Source: Bauldia sp. (GTDB lineage Bacteria; Pseudomonadota; Alphaproteobacteria; Rhizobiales; Kaistiaceae). Taken from it: 64,000 nt of DNA. Within the stretch, counting starts at the first letter, position 1, and each line of letters begins with the position of its first letter. Both the position numbers and the translations under genes were made by a program. Below, one piece after another: positions 26,228 through 34,851 of this stretch. The stretch spans positions 62,001 through 126,000 of the forward strand of contig JANQRX010000002.1 in the NCBI GenBank assembly GCA_028284325.1, in the 5' to 3' direction. The notes beneath the pieces are model-generated. The model ran no database searches and was not told where the DNA came from. It saw nothing but the letters and a program-made list of their open reading frames with translations.

Positions 26228-27532
26228 TCATGAGGATCCAAGCGCCGCCGGCCGGTCGCCGCCATAGGCCCAGTCGAGCAGTTGCACGGTGTGCAGGACC
26301 GGCAGCTGCGCGCTTTCGCCGATGTGCCTGATGCAGCCGATGTTGCCGGCGGCGATGACGTCGGCGCCGATCGCCTCCAGCGCGGCGACCTTGCGGTCGC
26401 GCAGTTGGCGCGAAAGGTCGGGTTGCAGGATCGAGTAGGTCCCGGCCGAGCCGCAGCACAGATGCTCGCGATCGGGGCGCGCGAGCTTGAAGCCCGCCTT
26501 CAGGAGCAGCTTGCGCGGCGGGTTCATGACCTTCTGCGCATGCTGGAGCGAGCACGCCGCGTGGTAGGCAACCTTGAGCCCGGGCTTGACCGCGGGCTTC
26601 GGCAGATCGATCTCGACGAGGAACTCGGTGATGTCGCGGGCCATCTCCGAGACCCTGCGGGCGCGGTCCGCATAGGCGGGATCGCCGGCGAGCAGGTGAC
26701 CGTAGTCCTTGATGGTCGTGCCGCAGCCTGACGTGGTGATGACGATGGCGTCGAGCCCCTCGTCGATCAGCGGCGACCAGGCGTCGATGTTGCGCCGCGC
26801 CTGGTCGAGGGCGTCGTCGTTGCGGCCGAGATGCAGCACCAGCGCGCCACAGCAGGTGTCGCGATCGGGCAGCACCACATCGACCCCGAACGTGTTGAGC
26901 AGCCTGATGGCGGCGCGGTTGATGTCGGGGTCGAGCACGGACTGCACGCAGCCGGACGGGATCAGCACCCGCTTGCGGCTTTCGCCGGTCGCCGGAAACG
27001 CCCCGGGCACGATCTCGTCCGAGCGACTCGGGAGCCGCACCGGTGTTGAGCCCATCAGGGCGCCATAGGCAGCGAGCCCCGGCAGCCTGTCGACCAGCGG
27101 GGCCAGCCAGCGCACGGGCCAGGCGGCGATCATCGCCAGGCGGAACCGCTCCGGGTAGGGCAGGATGCGGGCGAGGAGCGCGCGCAACACGCGGTCGAGA
27201 ACGGGGCGATCGTAGGCGGTCTCGATATGGCCGCGCGCGTGGTCGATCAGGTGCATGTAGTCGACGCCGGACGGGCAGGTGGTCAGGCAGGCGTTGCACG
27301 ACAGGCAGCGATCGAGATGGAGTACGGTCTCGGCGTCGGGCGGCACGCCGTTCTCCAGCATGTCTTTCATGAGGCGGATGCGCCCGCGCGGGCTGTCCAG
27401 TTCGTCGCCCAGGAGATCGAAGGTCGGGCAACCGGAGTTGCAGCAGCCGCAATCGATGCAGGTGCGAATGATGGCGCCGGCCTGTGCCGCGCCCGGCGCA
27501 TCCGGGACCAGATCCGTGGCGAGGGCGCTCAC
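26228..27532 (-). CDS. glcF: Glycolate oxidase iron-sulfur subunit (GlcF)
   Basis: A 434-residue protein with two 4Fe-4S motifs near the N-terminus, CIDCGCCNSGCPTF and CLSCNACLTTCPSG. Two CCG-type cysteine-rich domains follow: SGCVQSVLDPD with the partner segment DRDTCCGALVLHLG, and YHAACSLQHAQ with HLCCGSAGTYS. It passes electrons from the flavoprotein GlcD to the respiratory chain. The GTG start (27532) overlaps the glcE stop as GTGA. Length is slightly above the usual ~410 residues. It is the last gene of the glcDEF series. Confidence 0.92.
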   Translation of the reverse strand: MSALATDLVPDAPGAAQAGAIIRTCIDCGCCNSGCPTFDLLGDELDSPRGRIRLMKDMLENGVPPDAETVLHLDRCLSCNACLTTCPSGVDYMHLIDHARGHIETAYDRPVLDRVLRALLARILPYPERFRLAMIAAWPVRWLAPLVDRLPGLAAYGALMGSTPVRLPSRSDEIVPGAFPATGESRKRVLIPSGCVQSVLDPDINRAAIRLLNTFGVDVVLPDRDTCCGALVLHLGRNDDALDQARRNIDAWSPLIDEGLDAIVITTSGCGTTIKDYGHLLAGDPAYADRARRVSEMARDITEFLVEIDLPKPAVKPGLKVAYHAACSLQHAQKVMNPPRKLLLKAGFKLARPDREHLCCGSAGTYSILQPDLSRQLRDRKVAALEAIGADVIAAGNIGCIRHIGESAQLPVLHTVQLLDWAYGGDRPAALGSS

Positions 27533-28584
27533 GGCGCGCTCCCCATCTGGTGGATTCCAGCGCGCTCCGACCCCGCCGGATCGAGCGCCTGTCGCAGCTT
27601 CTCCGACAGTGCGTCGAGTGCCGGCGTCGGGGCTTGCGGCGGCGTTGCCGCGGCCGGGCCGGTCACCAGGCGTGCGGTGGCGGAGGGATGGGCGGCGAAC
27701 ACGTCCAGGATCGGCGTTCGTTCGGCCCCGTCGAGTCGCACCCATACCAGGCCGCCACGCCAGTCGGTCAGTGTTTCGGCGCCGCGCGCCTGGAGCGCCG
27801 CGGCAAGCGTCCCGCCCTCGGCCGGCGGCACGGTCACGCGCCACAATGCGCCACCGGCGGGTGGCAGCATGACCGTCGCCTCGCCGACCGCCCGCCACAG
27901 ATCACGGGACGCCGCGTTGCCCACGACTGTCGCGCCCTGGCCGAATCGGGCCGCTGCGGCCCGGACGGCGGGTGCCGGTCCTTCCAGGCGGATGAGCATC
28001 GTGTCCGCGGGCGTCAGGCCCAGCCGGTCGGCGACGCCTGCGCTGAGATGCGTCGCCCCGGTGACCGGCAGGCCCGCGAGCATCTCTTTCGCGACACGTG
28101 CGGGGAAAGCCTCCACGTAGGTGTCGGCGACGAGCAGCGTGCAACGGGTTTCGGGACGGGCGCGGACCCGGAAGGTGACCTCGACAATTTTGCCGAACCG
28201 GCCGCGCGATCCGGCGACGACCTTGCCGAGATCGAGCCCGGCAACGCTCTTCAGCGTCCGACCGCCGGCGCGGATGATGTCGCCGTCGGCGTTGGCGAGG
28301 CGCACGCCGATCAGCGCATCGCGGGCGTCGCCGGAAAACGGGCGTCGGGGACCGGCGAGGTTCATGGCGGCCACGGTCGCCATGGTCGGCGGTCCGTCGG
28401 CCAGCAGTGGGCCCGCCGACGGCGGCTCGAAATCGAGCCGCTGACCGTGATCCCGCAGGACTGCCTCGACCGCGGCGAGGGGTGTGTCGCCATGCGCGGT
28501 GATGACGAAGTCGTCGGGGACGTAGCGGACGATGCCCCGCGGACGGATTGGAGCGACCGTGTCGATAGCGTTCGCCATGCCCAT
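27529..28584 (-). CDS. glcE: Glycolate oxidase FAD-binding subunit (GlcE)
   Basis: A 351-residue GlcE-type subunit. It has the FAD_binding_4 core (TMATVAAMNLAGPRRPFSGD) and RTLKSVAGLDLGKVVAGSRG, the conserved GlcE segment. It lacks the full C-terminal oxidase domain, as normal for GlcE. Its ATG overlaps the glcD stop (TGATG) and its stop overlaps the glcF start (GTGA). The three subunits together oxidise glycolate or another 2-hydroxy acid to the 2-oxo acid at the inner membrane. Confidence 0.9.
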   Translation of the reverse strand: MGMANAIDTVAPIRPRGIVRYVPDDFVITAHGDTPLAAVEAVLRDHGQRLDFEPPSAGPLLADGPPTMATVAAMNLAGPRRPFSGDARDALIGVRLANADGDIIRAGGRTLKSVAGLDLGKVVAGSRGRFGKIVEVTFRVRARPETRCTLLVADTYVEAFPARVAKEMLAGLPVTGATHLSAGVADRLGLTPADTMLIRLEGPAPAVRAAAARFGQGATVVGNAASRDLWRAVGEATVMLPPAGGALWRVTVPPAEGGTLAAALQARGAETLTDWRGGLVWVRLDGAERTPILDVFAAHPSATARLVTGPAAATPPQAPTPALDALSEKLRQALDPAGSERAGIHQMGSAP

Positions 28585-29960
28585 CACGCGGCTACCGTGC
28601 GCGCCGGATCGGGGAAGACCTTGCCGGGATTCAAGGCGCCCACGCCGGCGAAGGCGAGGCGGACACGATCCTGCGCGGCAAGGTCGATGGTGTCGAACTC
28701 GGCCGCCATCAGATCGCGCTTGCTCAGGCCCACGCCATATTCGGACGACACCGACCCGCCTAACTCGACGCAGGCTTTGCGGATAGCGTTGGCGCAGCAT
28801 TGCGCGCGTGCCACTGCGTCCGGCGCATGCATGAGGAAGGTGTGGACCGTGCCGTCACCGGCGTGGAGGACGGTCGCGGCGGTCACGCCATGAGCGCCGG
28901 CTTCGACCGCGATACGGTCGAGTGCCGACCCGAACGTCGACAGGGGCACGGCGCCATCGAGGGCGATGTAGGCGCCACGGCGCGCGGCGGCACCGTAGAT
29001 GGTGCTACGCCCGCGCCAAAGGGCGGCTGCTTTCTCGGCGGACCGGGCGATGCGGACGGGCACGTCGGGGCCCGCGGCCGCACTGATCGTCGCCGCATGC
29101 GCCTGCACCTCCTCGTCAAGCCCTCCGAGTTCGACCAGCAGCAGGGCGGCGGCGTCGACGAGGTAGCCGCACGGATTGTGGGCTTCGCAAAGGCGGATCG
29201 CGGCGCCATCGAGGAGGTCGAACTGGCGGGGAAGGACTCCGGCCCGCAGGATCGCGGCCGACGCCGCCAGCGCGTGATCCATGTCGTTGAAGGGCAGCAT
29301 CAGCCCCCAGATCGCCGGCGGTTGCGGCACCAGGCGCAGGCACGCCTCGGTCACCAGCGCCAGTTGGCCTTCCGATCCGCACAGGAGGCGGCCGATACCG
29401 TCGCCGGGTTGCTCGTAGGCCGTGCCGCCGACATCGAGTCGCGTGCCGTCGGCCAGCACCGCGGTGAGGGCGGTGACGTTGTTGGCCGTCGAACCATAGC
29501 GGAGATGCCCCGCGCCGCCGGAGTTGGTGCCGATGTTGCCGCCGATGGTGCAGGTGCGCCGCGAGGACGGATCGGGCGCATAGAACCAGCCGGCGTCGCG
29601 GACATGGTCGGACACGTCGAGATTGCGTACGCCGGCCTCGACCGTGACCGTCCCGCCGACGGGGTCGAAGGCGAGGATGCGGCGCATGCGCGTGGTGCCG
29701 ACCATCATGCAGTCGCCGACGGGTGCGGTTGCGCCCGTGAAATTGGTGCCGGCGCCGCGCGGGACAACGGGGATGCCGGCCTCGAAGCAGAGGCGCATCA
29801 CCGCCTGCACCTGCTCGGTGGATTCTGGCAGGACAATCGCCAGGGGCGCGTGGCCGGCGGAACCGTCGGCCGCGTAGGTACGGCGGCCAGTGTCGCCGGC
29901 GATCACGGCCCCGTCCGCCAGGATGTCAGTAAGGCGACGAATTAAATTCACAGCCGTCAA
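28584..29960 (-). CDS. glcD: Glycolate oxidase flavoprotein subunit (GlcD-type FAD-linked oxidase)
   Basis: A 458-residue FAD-linked oxidase. The PCMH FAD-binding domain includes PVVPRGAGTNFTGATAP and TIGGNIGTNSGGAGHLRYG. The C-terminal domain includes VLHAGDGTVHTF, matching the GlcD/D-lactate dehydrogenase active-site motif, and ends with the usual GALNPGKVFPDP. The first codon appears to be TTG at 29960, only 12 bases after the stop of the flavin oxidoreductase gene, so all four genes probably form one operon. Genuine glycolate oxidation is not certain, since this family also oxidises D-lactate and other 2-hydroxy acids. Confidence 0.88.
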   Translation of the reverse strand: MTAVNLIRRLTDILADGAVIAGDTGRRTYAADGSAGHAPLAIVLPESTEQVQAVMRLCFEAGIPVVPRGAGTNFTGATAPVGDCMMVGTTRMRRILAFDPVGGTVTVEAGVRNLDVSDHVRDAGWFYAPDPSSRRTCTIGGNIGTNSGGAGHLRYGSTANNVTALTAVLADGTRLDVGGTAYEQPGDGIGRLLCGSEGQLALVTEACLRLVPQPPAIWGLMLPFNDMDHALAASAAILRAGVLPRQFDLLDGAAIRLCEAHNPCGYLVDAAALLLVELGGLDEEVQAHAATISAAAGPDVPVRIARSAEKAAALWRGRSTIYGAAARRGAYIALDGAVPLSTFGSALDRIAVEAGAHGVTAATVLHAGDGTVHTFLMHAPDAVARAQCCANAIRKACVELGGSVSSEYGVGLSKRDLMAAEFDTIDLAAQDRVRLAFAGVGALNPGKVFPDPARTVAA

Positions 29961-29972
29961 ACGTAGCCGGCG

Positions 29973-31919
29973 TCAGATCGCGCGGGCGACTTGCGAGCCC
30001 TCAAGCACGACGTCGTAGGGTTCGCGCGGCCAGACGCAGTCGCCGATGGCGTGGTACTCGATTCCCAGTTCCTCAGTCAGGCCGCCCGACACCTCCTCGA
30101 TGAGCGCCCGGTCCATGTCGCGCTCCAGCGCGAAGACCACCTGATCGATGTCGTCCAGTGTCTCGGTCTCGCCCCCCGCCTGGAGGACGACGCTGTCGTC
30201 GTCGATGCGCTCGATGTTGGTGTTGAGCCGGACGGTGATCCGGTTGTCGCCCTCGACGCGGGCGAGCAGCACCTTCTGCGCCATGTATTCGAGGTCGACC
30301 GCGAGAGCCCCTGTCGCCTCCACGACCGTCACCTCGGCGCCGTTCTCGGCCATGAACTCCGCGGTCGTCAGGCCGAGGTTCTGGCCGCCCACCACCACGA
30401 CGCTGACGCCGACATCGACCCGTCCGCGGATGATGTCGTCGTAATGGGTGACCATGTCCTGGTCGATACCGGGCACGTAGAGCGGCATGAACGGCTTGGT
30501 GCCGGTAGCGACGATGAGGACGTCCGGTTTCTCGCTGCGGACGTCGTCGGCGGTGATCGCCTTGCCGGTCACAACGTCGACGCCGGCCTTTTCGACCATG
30601 CGAATGCGATCCTGGGACGCCCGGCCCCAGTTGAGCCGGTTGCGCGGGGCGCGCAGGACGTTGATATGGCCGCCGAGCTTGTCGGTCTTCTCGAAGAGGG
30701 TGACAGCGTGGCCGCGCTGCGCGGCGACCGCCGCGGCCTCCATGCCGGCCATCCCGCCGCCGACGACCATGACCTTGCGCGGTGTCGCGGCCGGTTCGAT
30801 GGTGAAGTGGCGCTCGCGGCCGGCGGCCGGATTGACGGTGCAGACCGACGGCCGGTTCACGAACAGCTCCTGGCAGCATTTGTTGCAGGCGATGCAGCCG
30901 ATCACGTCGTCCTTGTTGCCGGCCAGCGTCTTTTCGAGGATCTCGGCGTCGGCGTGGAAGGCGCGGCCCATGTGGACGAAATCGCAGTCGCCGTTGGAGA
31001 CCGCGCGCTCGGCGATGTCGATGTCGTTGACGCGCCCCGCGGCGATGACCGGGATCGACACCGCCTCCTTGATGCGATGCGCGTGGGGCAGGAGGTAGCC
31101 CTGCTGCAGGTCCATGGGCTGGATCAGCGTCTCCAGCGATTCATACAGGCCGGCGGACACGTCGACGAAGTCGAGCCCCATGGACGTGAGGTGATTCACC
31201 AGGCCGATGGTCGTCTCGTGGGTGTACCCGCCCTCGACATCCTCGAACGCCGACAGGCGGATGCCGACGGGCATGTCGTCGCCGACCTCCTCGCGGATGG
31301 CCTGGTACACCTCGGCGGGGAAACGCCAGCGGTTTTCGTCACTGCCGCCGTAGTCGTCGGTGCGCTGGTTGTAGACGTGGGAGAGGAAGCTGGTGATGAG
31401 GTAACCATGGGCGCCGTGGATGGTGATCATGTCGTAGCCGGCGGCCACGGCGCGGCGGGCGCCGGCCCGGAACCCGCCGACAATCTCGCCGATCTCCTCG
31501 ACCGAAAGCTCGTGGAGCTGATGACCGCCGACGATGTCGGACGGGCAGTTGGACGGGGCGACCGGCTGGAGGCCGGTGCGGTGGGTGTTGGAGTTTCGGC
31601 CACCGTGGTTGAGTTCGGCGGCGGTTACGCAGCCATGGGCCTTCACGGCGTCGACCATCCGCTTGTGGGCGGAAATGTTGTCGTCGTGCCAGAGGCCGAG
31701 CTGAAACAGATTGCCGCGTCCGCGCGCGTCGACGTAGGTGGCCTCGAAGTTCATCATGCCGACGCCGTGCTCGGCGCGCAGGGCCAGATAGTCGATGTAG
31801 CGCTGGGTGGGATTGCCGAGCCTGTCGGCCCAGTTCTTCTCCATGGGCGACAGCGAGATGCGGTTGCGGATCGTCAGCTTGCCGATCTGGCCGGGCGCGG
31901 TGATGCTTTCATACGCCAT
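29973..31919 (-). CDS. NADH:flavin oxidoreductase / 2,4-dienoyl-CoA reductase-like protein
   Basis: A 648-residue protein of the FadH/trimethylamine-dehydrogenase/BaiCD group. Residues ~1-350 are an FMN TIM barrel (old yellow enzyme), with the active-site region ITIHGAHGYLITSFLSHVYN followed by RTDDYGG. A 4Fe-4S motif follows in CIACNKCCQELF...VCTVNP. Residues ~385-648 form an FAD/NAD-binding pair (MVVGGGMAGMEAAAVA, VVVVGGQNLGLTTAEF). These enzymes reduce conjugated double bonds of enoyl-CoAs or enones. ATG 31919 has GGAGGAGGAG upstream. A TetR-type palindrome lies 54 bases before the start. glcD follows 12 bases downstream. Confidence 0.88.
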   Translation of the reverse strand: MAYESITAPGQIGKLTIRNRISLSPMEKNWADRLGNPTQRYIDYLALRAEHGVGMMNFEATYVDARGRGNLFQLGLWHDDNISAHKRMVDAVKAHGCVTAAELNHGGRNSNTHRTGLQPVAPSNCPSDIVGGHQLHELSVEEIGEIVGGFRAGARRAVAAGYDMITIHGAHGYLITSFLSHVYNQRTDDYGGSDENRWRFPAEVYQAIREEVGDDMPVGIRLSAFEDVEGGYTHETTIGLVNHLTSMGLDFVDVSAGLYESLETLIQPMDLQQGYLLPHAHRIKEAVSIPVIAAGRVNDIDIAERAVSNGDCDFVHMGRAFHADAEILEKTLAGNKDDVIGCIACNKCCQELFVNRPSVCTVNPAAGRERHFTIEPAATPRKVMVVGGGMAGMEAAAVAAQRGHAVTLFEKTDKLGGHINVLRAPRNRLNWGRASQDRIRMVEKAGVDVVTGKAITADDVRSEKPDVLIVATGTKPFMPLYVPGIDQDMVTHYDDIIRGRVDVGVSVVVVGGQNLGLTTAEFMAENGAEVTVVEATGALAVDLEYMAQKVLLARVEGDNRITVRLNTNIERIDDDSVVLQAGGETETLDDIDQVVFALERDMDRALIEEVSGGLTEELGIEYHAIGDCVWPREPYDVVLEGSQVARAI

Positions 31920-31973
31920 GCTCGGATCTCCTCCTCCAGGTCCTCGTCGCAGCGCGACGGACACCGACATTTC

Positions 31974-31992
31974 GTACTGACCGATCGGTACA
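31974..31992. promoter_or_regulatory. Candidate TetR-family operator before the flavin oxidoreductase-glcDEF operon
   Basis: GTACTGACCGATCGGTACA is a near-perfect palindrome (core GACCGATCGGT). It is nearly identical to the sites at 49133 and, in reverse complement, 40089. The MFS gene on the other side ends toward this site, so it can only control the flavin oxidoreductase operon. Confidence 0.7.
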
Positions 31993-32045
31993 ATAGCGGT
32001 CGGGGCAAGTCAAACAAGGCGCCGCGGGCCCACTGATCGCCATCG

Positions 32046-33278
32046 TCAGCGAGCTCCCGACGCCATCCGGGCCGCCTCCGGCAGGCGTCGCAAGGCCAGC
32101 ATCGCCGCCACGCCCAGGAACGGGCCCGGCGCCAGGACGACGAAGGCCCATTGCCAGCCGATCAGGTCGGCGATCATCGGCACCAGGGAGATGGTCGCGA
32201 TGGTGAGCGCGAAGCCGACGCCCATCTGGAAAGCGAGCGCGGAACCCACGATCTCCGGCGGCGACAGTTCGGTCACGGCGGCGGAGAACTGGGCGCTGTC
32301 GGCGATCACCGTGAAGCCCCAGATCATCGCGACCACCACCAGCAGCCAGAACGGTCCGGCGAAGGCGACCCCGATGGCAAGCGCCGAGGCGCCGGACACC
32401 GTCATGATCAGGGCGGTGCTGCGGCAGCGCCCGATCCGGTCGGACAGCACGCCGCCGAGGATGCATCCCGGTACGCCTGCGGCGATGGCGGCGAAGGTGA
32501 GGAGCGAGGCGTTAGTGAGGCCGATCCCGGCTTCGGCGGCGGCGAGGCCGAAGGCGAGAAACCAGCCCCACATGGCGTAGAGCTCCCACATGTGGCCGAA
32601 ATAGCCGAGATTGGCGAGCATCACCGGCTTGTTGCGCAGGATGGTGCCGATCTGACGGAGATCGACCCTGGCGCCGCGCGCGAACGGGTGCGGGCCCTCG
32701 TGCAGAAGCCACAGCGAGATCGCCGCCGAGGCGATCGCGAAGATGCCGGAGGCGACGAGCACCAGCCGCCAGTCGAGACCGCCGCCGAGGCCGCGGATGA
32801 GGTGGGGAAAGGCGGAACCCAGCGTCAGGGCGCCGATCAGGAAGCCAAGCGCCAGGCCGCGCCCCTTCTGGAACCAGGTGGCCATCAGCTTCATCGACGG
32901 CGGGTAAACACCGGCGAGCGCGACACCGGTCATGAAGCGCAGAGCGATCGCGCCGGCCGCGCCCGGTTCAAGGAGAAGGGCGAGGGTCGACAGGCCGGCG
33001 ATGATGCCGAAGATCGCCATCAGCCGTTGCGGAGCGACACGGTCCGGCAGGCCAATGAAGCTGAACGTCAGCGCGCCGGTCACGAACCCGGCCTGAACGC
33101 CGCTGGTGAGCCACGCGGCGGCGGTGGCGCTGAGGCTCCATCGCGCCACCAGGTCGGGCATGACGGCCGTGGCCGAGAACCATGTGGTCAGCGACAGCAC
33201 CACCGACGCGCAGGCGAGCGCCAGGAACGACCATTTGTTCATGGCGCCGGAGGCGCCGGCCTGGGGTTCGCTCGCCAT
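32046..33278 (-). CDS. MFS transporter
   Basis: A 410-residue protein with about 12 membrane helices and the major-facilitator loop motif DRVAPQRLMAIFG between helices 2 and 3, echoed by GGVLSDRIGRCRSTALIM in the second half. A proline-glycine segment (GVYPPSMKLMATWFQKGRG) is typical of CynX/oxalate-formate-like MFS carriers. Its ATG overlaps the stop of the DUF35 gene (TGATG), placing it at the end of an operon with acetoacetyl-CoA synthetase, the thiolase-like gene and DUF35. It may import or export the substrate of this pathway. The substrate is unknown. Confidence 0.85.
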   Translation of the reverse strand: MASEPQAGASGAMNKWSFLALACASVVLSLTTWFSATAVMPDLVARWSLSATAAAWLTSGVQAGFVTGALTFSFIGLPDRVAPQRLMAIFGIIAGLSTLALLLEPGAAGAIALRFMTGVALAGVYPPSMKLMATWFQKGRGLALGFLIGALTLGSAFPHLIRGLGGGLDWRLVLVASGIFAIASAAISLWLLHEGPHPFARGARVDLRQIGTILRNKPVMLANLGYFGHMWELYAMWGWFLAFGLAAAEAGIGLTNASLLTFAAIAAGVPGCILGGVLSDRIGRCRSTALIMTVSGASALAIGVAFAGPFWLLVVVAMIWGFTVIADSAQFSAAVTELSPPEIVGSALAFQMGVGFALTIATISLVPMIADLIGWQWAFVVLAPGPFLGVAAMLALRRLPEAARMASGAR

Positions 33279-33694
33279 CAGCCGGGATCGACCGGGCGAA
33301 AGGCGGGCAGGACGCGGCCGCCGATGTCGGTGGGCGCGAAGCGGAGCGGGGTGCCCACGGGTACGGGGCCGTCGGCGAGGATGAGGCTCAGCATCGTGAC
33401 CCCTTCAGCGAGTTCCACCAGGCCGACCACATAGGGCGCGACCGGCGCCCAGCCGGGGTGCCCCGGCTTGTGGATGTCCGAGAAGCTCTTCAGGCGAGCT
33501 TCGCCGCTGGCCTGCTCCCAGCCGAGTCGGTCCGACCAGCAATGGGGGCAGATGGCCCGCGGATAGAAGACGGCCTGCCCGCATGCGCCGCAGCGCTGGA
33601 TCATCAGGCGACCGGCCGCCGCACCGTCCCAGAACGGCTTGGTCAGGGCGATGACGGTGGGGCCGGGGATCTTGAGATCGGAGAGGGCGGTCAT
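33278..33694 (-). CDS. DUF35 zinc-ribbon OB-fold protein
   Basis: A 138-residue acyl-CoA-binding-type accessory protein. The rubredoxin-like zinc ribbon is RCGACGQAVFYPRAICPHCW, followed by the OB-fold (LADGPVPVGTPLRF). DUF35 proteins form complexes with thiolase-like proteins and are required for retro-aldolase activity in the Ltp2 system of steroid side-chain breakdown. Here the ATG overlaps the stop of the adjacent thiolase-like gene by four bases (ATGA), so the two are made in equal amounts and probably form such a complex. Confidence 0.9.
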   Translation of the reverse strand: MTALSDLKIPGPTVIALTKPFWDGAAAGRLMIQRCGACGQAVFYPRAICPHCWSDRLGWEQASGEARLKSFSDIHKPGHPGWAPVAPYVVGLVELAEGVTMLSLILADGPVPVGTPLRFAPTDIGGRVLPAFRPVDPG

Positions 33695-34851
33695 GCTTCG
33701 GCTCCGAGCACGAGGGCGTTGGCCTCGCTCATGGTCGCGCCGTTGCCGGTCACCAGCGCCGACGTCGCGCCCTTGATCTGCCGCCCTTCGGCGCTGCCGC
33801 GAAGCTGGCGCACGGCCTCCACCACGTGGGTCATGCCGCCGGCGAGATCGGGCTGGCCGAAACCGAGTTGACCGCCGTGGGTGTTCAAGGGGTGGTCGCC
33901 GTCGGGGCCAAGGCCGGTGCGGCGCAGAAACGCGCCGAAACCGCCGGGCGGCGCGAGGCCGGCATCCTCGATCGTGGTCGCCACCATGATGGTGTAGCAG
34001 TCGTAGAGCGAGAGCAGGCTCATCTCGCCGGCCGTCCTCCCGGCCTCCGCCAGTGCCTTCTCCATCGCCGGCTTCAGAGGTCCCGAGGTCAGCGAGGGCG
34101 CCTGGCTGACGGCGCGATGGGTGATCTTCTCGCCGGCGCCGAGCAGGCGGACGGGCTTGTGCGGTGCGCGCTCCGCCTTCGCCCGCGTGGTGACGATCAC
34201 TGCATCGCCGCCGGCGACCGGCATCACGCATTCGAGCAGGTGAAGCGGCGCGGCGACGAGGGGCGAGGCCAGCACATCCTCGACGGTTGCCGGCTTGCCG
34301 TAAAAGATCGCGTCGGGATTGGCCTGGGCATTAGTCCGCGCGGCCGCGGCGATCAGGGCGTAGTCCTCCGGGCGACAGCCATAGGCGGCCATGTGCGCCT
34401 GCATCAGCAGCGCATAGGATGTGTTGGCGCCGGACGCGCCGAAGGGCACGTCGAACTCGCGGATCGGATTGCGGTTGGGGCTGCGCGGGGCCTCGGGGTT
34501 GCGGTGGTTGCCGAGGACGCAAAGCACGGTCTCGCACATGCCTGCGGCGATCGCCGCCGCCGCCCGCCAGATCATGCCCGCGCCCGACGCCCCGCCGAGA
34601 TCGACGACATTGGCCATGACCGGCTTCAGGCCGAGATATTCGGCCACCGTCGCCGGCACGTGCTGCGGCGTCTCGCCGACCTGCGGACCGACCAGCAGGC
34701 CGTCGATCTCGCCGGGCTCGACACCGGCGTCCTGCGCCGCCAGGCGCGCCACGCGCGCGAGGACTTCCAGCGTGGTGACGTTCTCCGTGTGCCGCTCGGC
34801 CGGCAGTTCGCCGATCCCGACGATCGCGGCACTGTCCCAGGCGCTGGTCAC
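33691..34851 (-). CDS. Thiolase-like (lipid-transfer/Ltp2-type) protein lacking the usual nucleophilic Cys
   Basis: A 386-residue thiolase-superfamily protein. The C-terminal NTHGGQLGFGQPDLAGG matches the lipid-transfer-protein subgroup, but the His of the usual GHP motif is replaced by Gln. At the position where thiolases have a CASG-type motif with the nucleophilic Cys, this protein reads VDLGGASGAGMIW, so the Cys appears to be Gly. Such DUF35-associated homologs can be retro-aldolases rather than thiolases. The GTG start overlaps the stop of the acetoacetyl-CoA synthetase gene (GTGA). Activity as a carbon-carbon lyase on a 3-hydroxyacyl-CoA is inferred. Confidence 0.85.
   Translation of the reverse strand: MTSAWDSAAIVGIGELPAERHTENVTTLEVLARVARLAAQDAGVEPGEIDGLLVGPQVGETPQHVPATVAEYLGLKPVMANVVDLGGASGAGMIWRAAAAIAAGMCETVLCVLGNHRNPEAPRSPNRNPIREFDVPFGASGANTSYALLMQAHMAAYGCRPEDYALIAAAARTNAQANPDAIFYGKPATVEDVLASPLVAAPLHLLECVMPVAGGDAVIVTTRAKAERAPHKPVRLLGAGEKITHRAVSQAPSLTSGPLKPAMEKALAEAGRTAGEMSLLSLYDCYTIMVATTIEDAGLAPPGGFGAFLRRTGLGPDGDHPLNTHGGQLGFGQPDLAGGMTHVVEAVRQLRGSAEGRQIKGATSALVTGNGATMSEANALVLGAEA

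Noticed and set aside
29991-32036. 681-codon plus-strand open frame opposite the flavin oxidoreductase
   Set aside because: Antisense shadow; Asp/Val/His-rich with no domain.
33691-34851. Ordinary acetyl-CoA acyltransferase
   Set aside because: The nucleophilic Cys motif is missing and the coupled DUF35 gene points to a retro-aldolase-type complex.
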